A stretch of DNA of 7,350 bases, taken from contig DASPJX010000297.1 in the NCBI GenBank assembly GCA_035628395.1, positions 1-7,350 of the forward strand. Reading direction: 5' to 3'. Made by a program: the position numbers and the translations under genes. This document shows, in pieces, positions 6,375 through 7,350 of this stretch (positions are counted from its first letter, which is position 1; each line of letters opens with the position of its first letter). The notes beneath the pieces are model-generated. The model was not told where the DNA came from. It saw only the letters and a list, made by a program, of their open reading frames with translations, and searched no databases. Origin of the DNA: UBA4615 sp035628395. Lineage in GTDB: Bacteria; Pseudomonadota; Gammaproteobacteria; Burkholderiales; Burkholderiaceae_E.

Positions 6375-6422
6375 ATGCGCCTCGTCGCCGTCCCCTTCGT
6401 TCGAACTCGCACCGGCCCCTGA
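6375..6422 (+). CDS. Putative thrS leader peptide MRLVAVPFVRTRTGP
   Basis: A 15-codon frame runs from ATG at 6375 to TGA at 6420-6422. Its Thr codons are ACT at 6405-6407 and ACC at 6411-6413, in the stretch Arg-Thr-Arg-Thr near the end, where a control codon should sit. The codons from 6405 to 6416 form the left arm of the hairpin described next, and the stop codon lies in that hairpin's loop, as in classical amino-acid attenuators. A weak ribosome binding site (GGA, 6363-6365) lies 9 nt upstream. Only two Thr codons is few compared with the E. coli thr leader. The peptide itself would have no function; its translation would sense charged tRNA-Thr. The call depends on the RNA structure around it. 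Confidence 0.5.
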   Translation: MRLVAVPFVRTRTGP

Positions 6423-6469
6423 TCGCCGCACGAGTCCGCACGCCCAGCGTCTGATCGAAGAAGTGCGGC
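6405..6469 (+). promoter_or_regulatory. Attenuator arms 1:2 and 2:3 (pause hairpin and antiterminator)
   Basis: Pairing 1:2 joins ACTCG (6405-6409) to CGAGT (6431-6435) and CGGC (6413-6416) to GCCG (6425-6428), separated by a small internal loop; the terminal loop (6417-6424) contains the leader stop codon. Pairing 2:3 joins GCCGCAC (6425-6431) to GTGCGGC (6463-6469), 7 bp. A second CCGCAC copy at 6436-6441 can also pair with GTGCGG (6463-6468). The 2:3 pairing uses the left arm of the downstream terminator, so the two are mutually exclusive. A ribosome stalled on the Thr codons would cover arm 1 and favour 2:3, allowing readthrough into thrS. Confidence 0.5.
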
Positions 6470-6487
6470 TCGCCCGCACTTTTTTTT
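6461..6487 (+). terminator. Intrinsic terminator in the thrS leader (attenuator)
   Basis: AAGTGCGG (6461-6468) pairs with CCGCACTT (6474-6481) around the 5-nt loop CTCGC, and an unbroken run of eight T's occupies 6480-6487. This is the textbook form of a Rho-independent terminator. It lies 33 nt before the thrS GTG and about 200 nt after the DUF1415 stop, with the thrS promoter candidate upstream of it. It therefore either ends DUF1415 transcription or, as I favour, terminates thrS transcripts conditionally. Confidence 0.85.
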
Positions 6488-6520
6488 CGCCCTCGCTCCC
6501 CCGACACCCAGGACCCGATC

Positions 6521-7350
6521 GTGACCCGAATCACCCTTCCCGACGGCTCGGTCCGTGAATTCGCCGCCCCGCCCACGGTGGCCGACGTCGCCGCGTCGAT
6601 CGGCCCGGGGCTCGCGAAGGCCGCGCTCGCCGGTCGGGTCGACGGCAAGCTCGTCGACACCTCGTACCGCATCGAGCGCGACGCCGACGTCGCGGTCGTG
6701 ACCGACAAGGATCCCGACGGTCTCGACGTGATCCGGCACTCCACCGCGCACCTGCTCGCGTACGCGGTGAAGGAGCTGTTCCCGGACGCGCAGGTGACGA
6801 TCGGGCCGGTGATCGACAACGGCTTCTACTACGACTTCTCGTACAAGCGCCCCTTCACGCCCGAGGACCTGGCCGCGATCGAGAAGCGAATGGGCGAGCT
6901 CGCCAGGAAGGACATCCCGGTCGCGCGCGAGGAGTGGAAGCGCGACGAGGCGGTGAAGTTCTTCGAGTCGATCGGGGAAAAATACAAGGCGGAGATCATT
7001 TCGGACATCCCCGCCGCCGAGGGCATCAGCCTCTATCGCGAGGGCGACTTCATCGACCTGTGCCGCGGCCCGCACGTGCCCTCGACGGGCAAGCTCAAGG
7101 TCTTCAAGCTCATGAAGGTCGCGGGCGCGTACTGGCGCGGCGATTCCCGCAACGAGATGCTGCAGCGCATCTACGGCACGGCCTGGGCGAAGAAGGAGGA
7201 CCAGGACGCGTACCTGAAGATGCTGGAGGAGGCGGACAAGCGCGACCACCGCCGCCTCGCCACGCAGCTCGATCTGTTCCACATGCAGGAGGAGGCGCCG
7301 GGGCTGGTGTTCTGGCATCCGAAGGGCTGGTCGCTGTGGCAGCAGGTCGA
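6521..7350 (+). CDS. thrS: Threonine--tRNA ligase, N-terminal part (cut by window edge)
   Basis: The enzyme charges tRNA-Thr with threonine using ATP, in the cytoplasm, and edits mischarged Ser-tRNA-Thr. The visible 276 residues are under half of the usual length of about 640. They cover the TGS domain (residues 1 to about 61, RITLPDGSVREF) and the editing domain, with its HxxxH motif (HSTAH, His73 and His77) and the matching DLCRGPH motif (Cys181, His185), the zinc-like editing centre known from E. coli ThrRS. The linker into the catalytic domain follows (LFHMQEEAPGLVFWHPKGW). The catalytic core and anticodon-binding domain lie beyond the edge. The start is GTG at 6521, preceded by AGGA (6510-6513) at 7-nt spacing; it begins exactly where Burkholderia-type ThrRS proteins begin. 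In related bacteria infC, rpmI, rplT and pheST follow, which cannot be seen here. Expression is probably controlled by the leader terminator just upstream. Confidence 0.96.
   Translation, partial: MTRITLPDGSVREFAAPPTVADVAASIGPGLAKAALAGRVDGKLVDTSYRIERDADVAVVTDKDPDGLDVIRHSTAHLLAYAVKELFPDAQVTIGPVIDNGFYYDFSYKRPFTPEDLAAIEKRMGELARKDIPVAREEWKRDEAVKFFESIGEKYKAEIISDIPAAEGISLYREGDFIDLCRGPHVPSTGKLKVFKLMKVAGAYWRGDSRNEMLQRIYGTAWAKKEDQDAYLKMLEEADKRDHRRLATQLDLFHMQEEAPGLVFWHPKGWSLWQQV

Noticed and set aside
5481..6479. Minus-strand frame of 332 codons across tRNA-Val and the DUF1415 gene
   Set aside because: It covers the tRNA and its terminator and has a compositionally biased product. It is a shadow of the DUF1415 frame.
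6349..6558. Alternative upstream frame from ATG 6349 overlapping the thrS start, as a leader or coupling frame
   Set aside because: It is Ser/Pro/Arg-rich, lacks clustered Thr codons and does not line up with the attenuator arms. The short 6375-6422 frame fits the RNA structure much better.

Overview
The window is a very GC-rich stretch of chromosome (well above 65% G+C by eye, with strong G/C third-position bias). It most likely comes from a betaproteobacterium of the order Burkholderiales. The reasons are the start of a threonyl-tRNA synthetase very close to the Burkholderia-type protein, a DUF1631 protein, a DUF1415 protein and Fur/FbpBC-type iron transport genes. It looks like ordinary vertically inherited chromosome: I see no insertion sequence, phage gene, CRISPR array or attachment site.

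Layout. (1) Positions 1-2434, plus strand: the 3' part of a long DUF1631 gene. It enters from the left edge and carries a 15-bp tandem repeat, a conserved helical core, a roughly 235-residue disordered linker and a conserved C-terminal domain. (2) Positions 2453-3718, minus strand, convergent with the first gene: an ABC transporter ATPase of the ferric-iron (FbpC) type. (3) Positions 3719-3801: a short divergent control region with an A+T-rich, Fur-box-like element and -10-like hexamers on both strands. (4) Positions 3802-5394, plus strand: the two-domain membrane permease (FbpB type) that should partner the ATPase. The periplasmic binding protein is not in the window. (5) Positions 5421-5587: a tRNA-Val(GAC) gene with its own promoter and a strong intrinsic terminator. 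(6) Positions 5646-6263: a DUF1415 gene of unknown function. (7) Positions 6297-6520: a long thrS leader. (8) Positions 6521-7350: the first 276 codons of thrS, cut by the right edge.

The most interesting structure is the thrS leader. It can be read as a complete ribosome-mediated transcription attenuator: promoter, 5' hairpin, a 15-codon leader peptide with an Arg-Thr-Arg-Thr stretch, a hairpin (1:2) whose left arm covers the two Thr codons and whose loop holds the stop codon, a competing antiterminator (2:3), and an intrinsic terminator (3:4) ending in eight T's 33 nt before the thrS start. The known E. coli thrS control is translational (ThrRS binding its own mRNA), so a trp-style attenuator would be a different solution. 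The base pairings are directly visible; their function is inference.

The iron transporter arrangement is the second point of note: ATPase and permease are divergent rather than in one operon, and may share one Fur operator. All other loci appear to be housekeeping or family-level unknowns.
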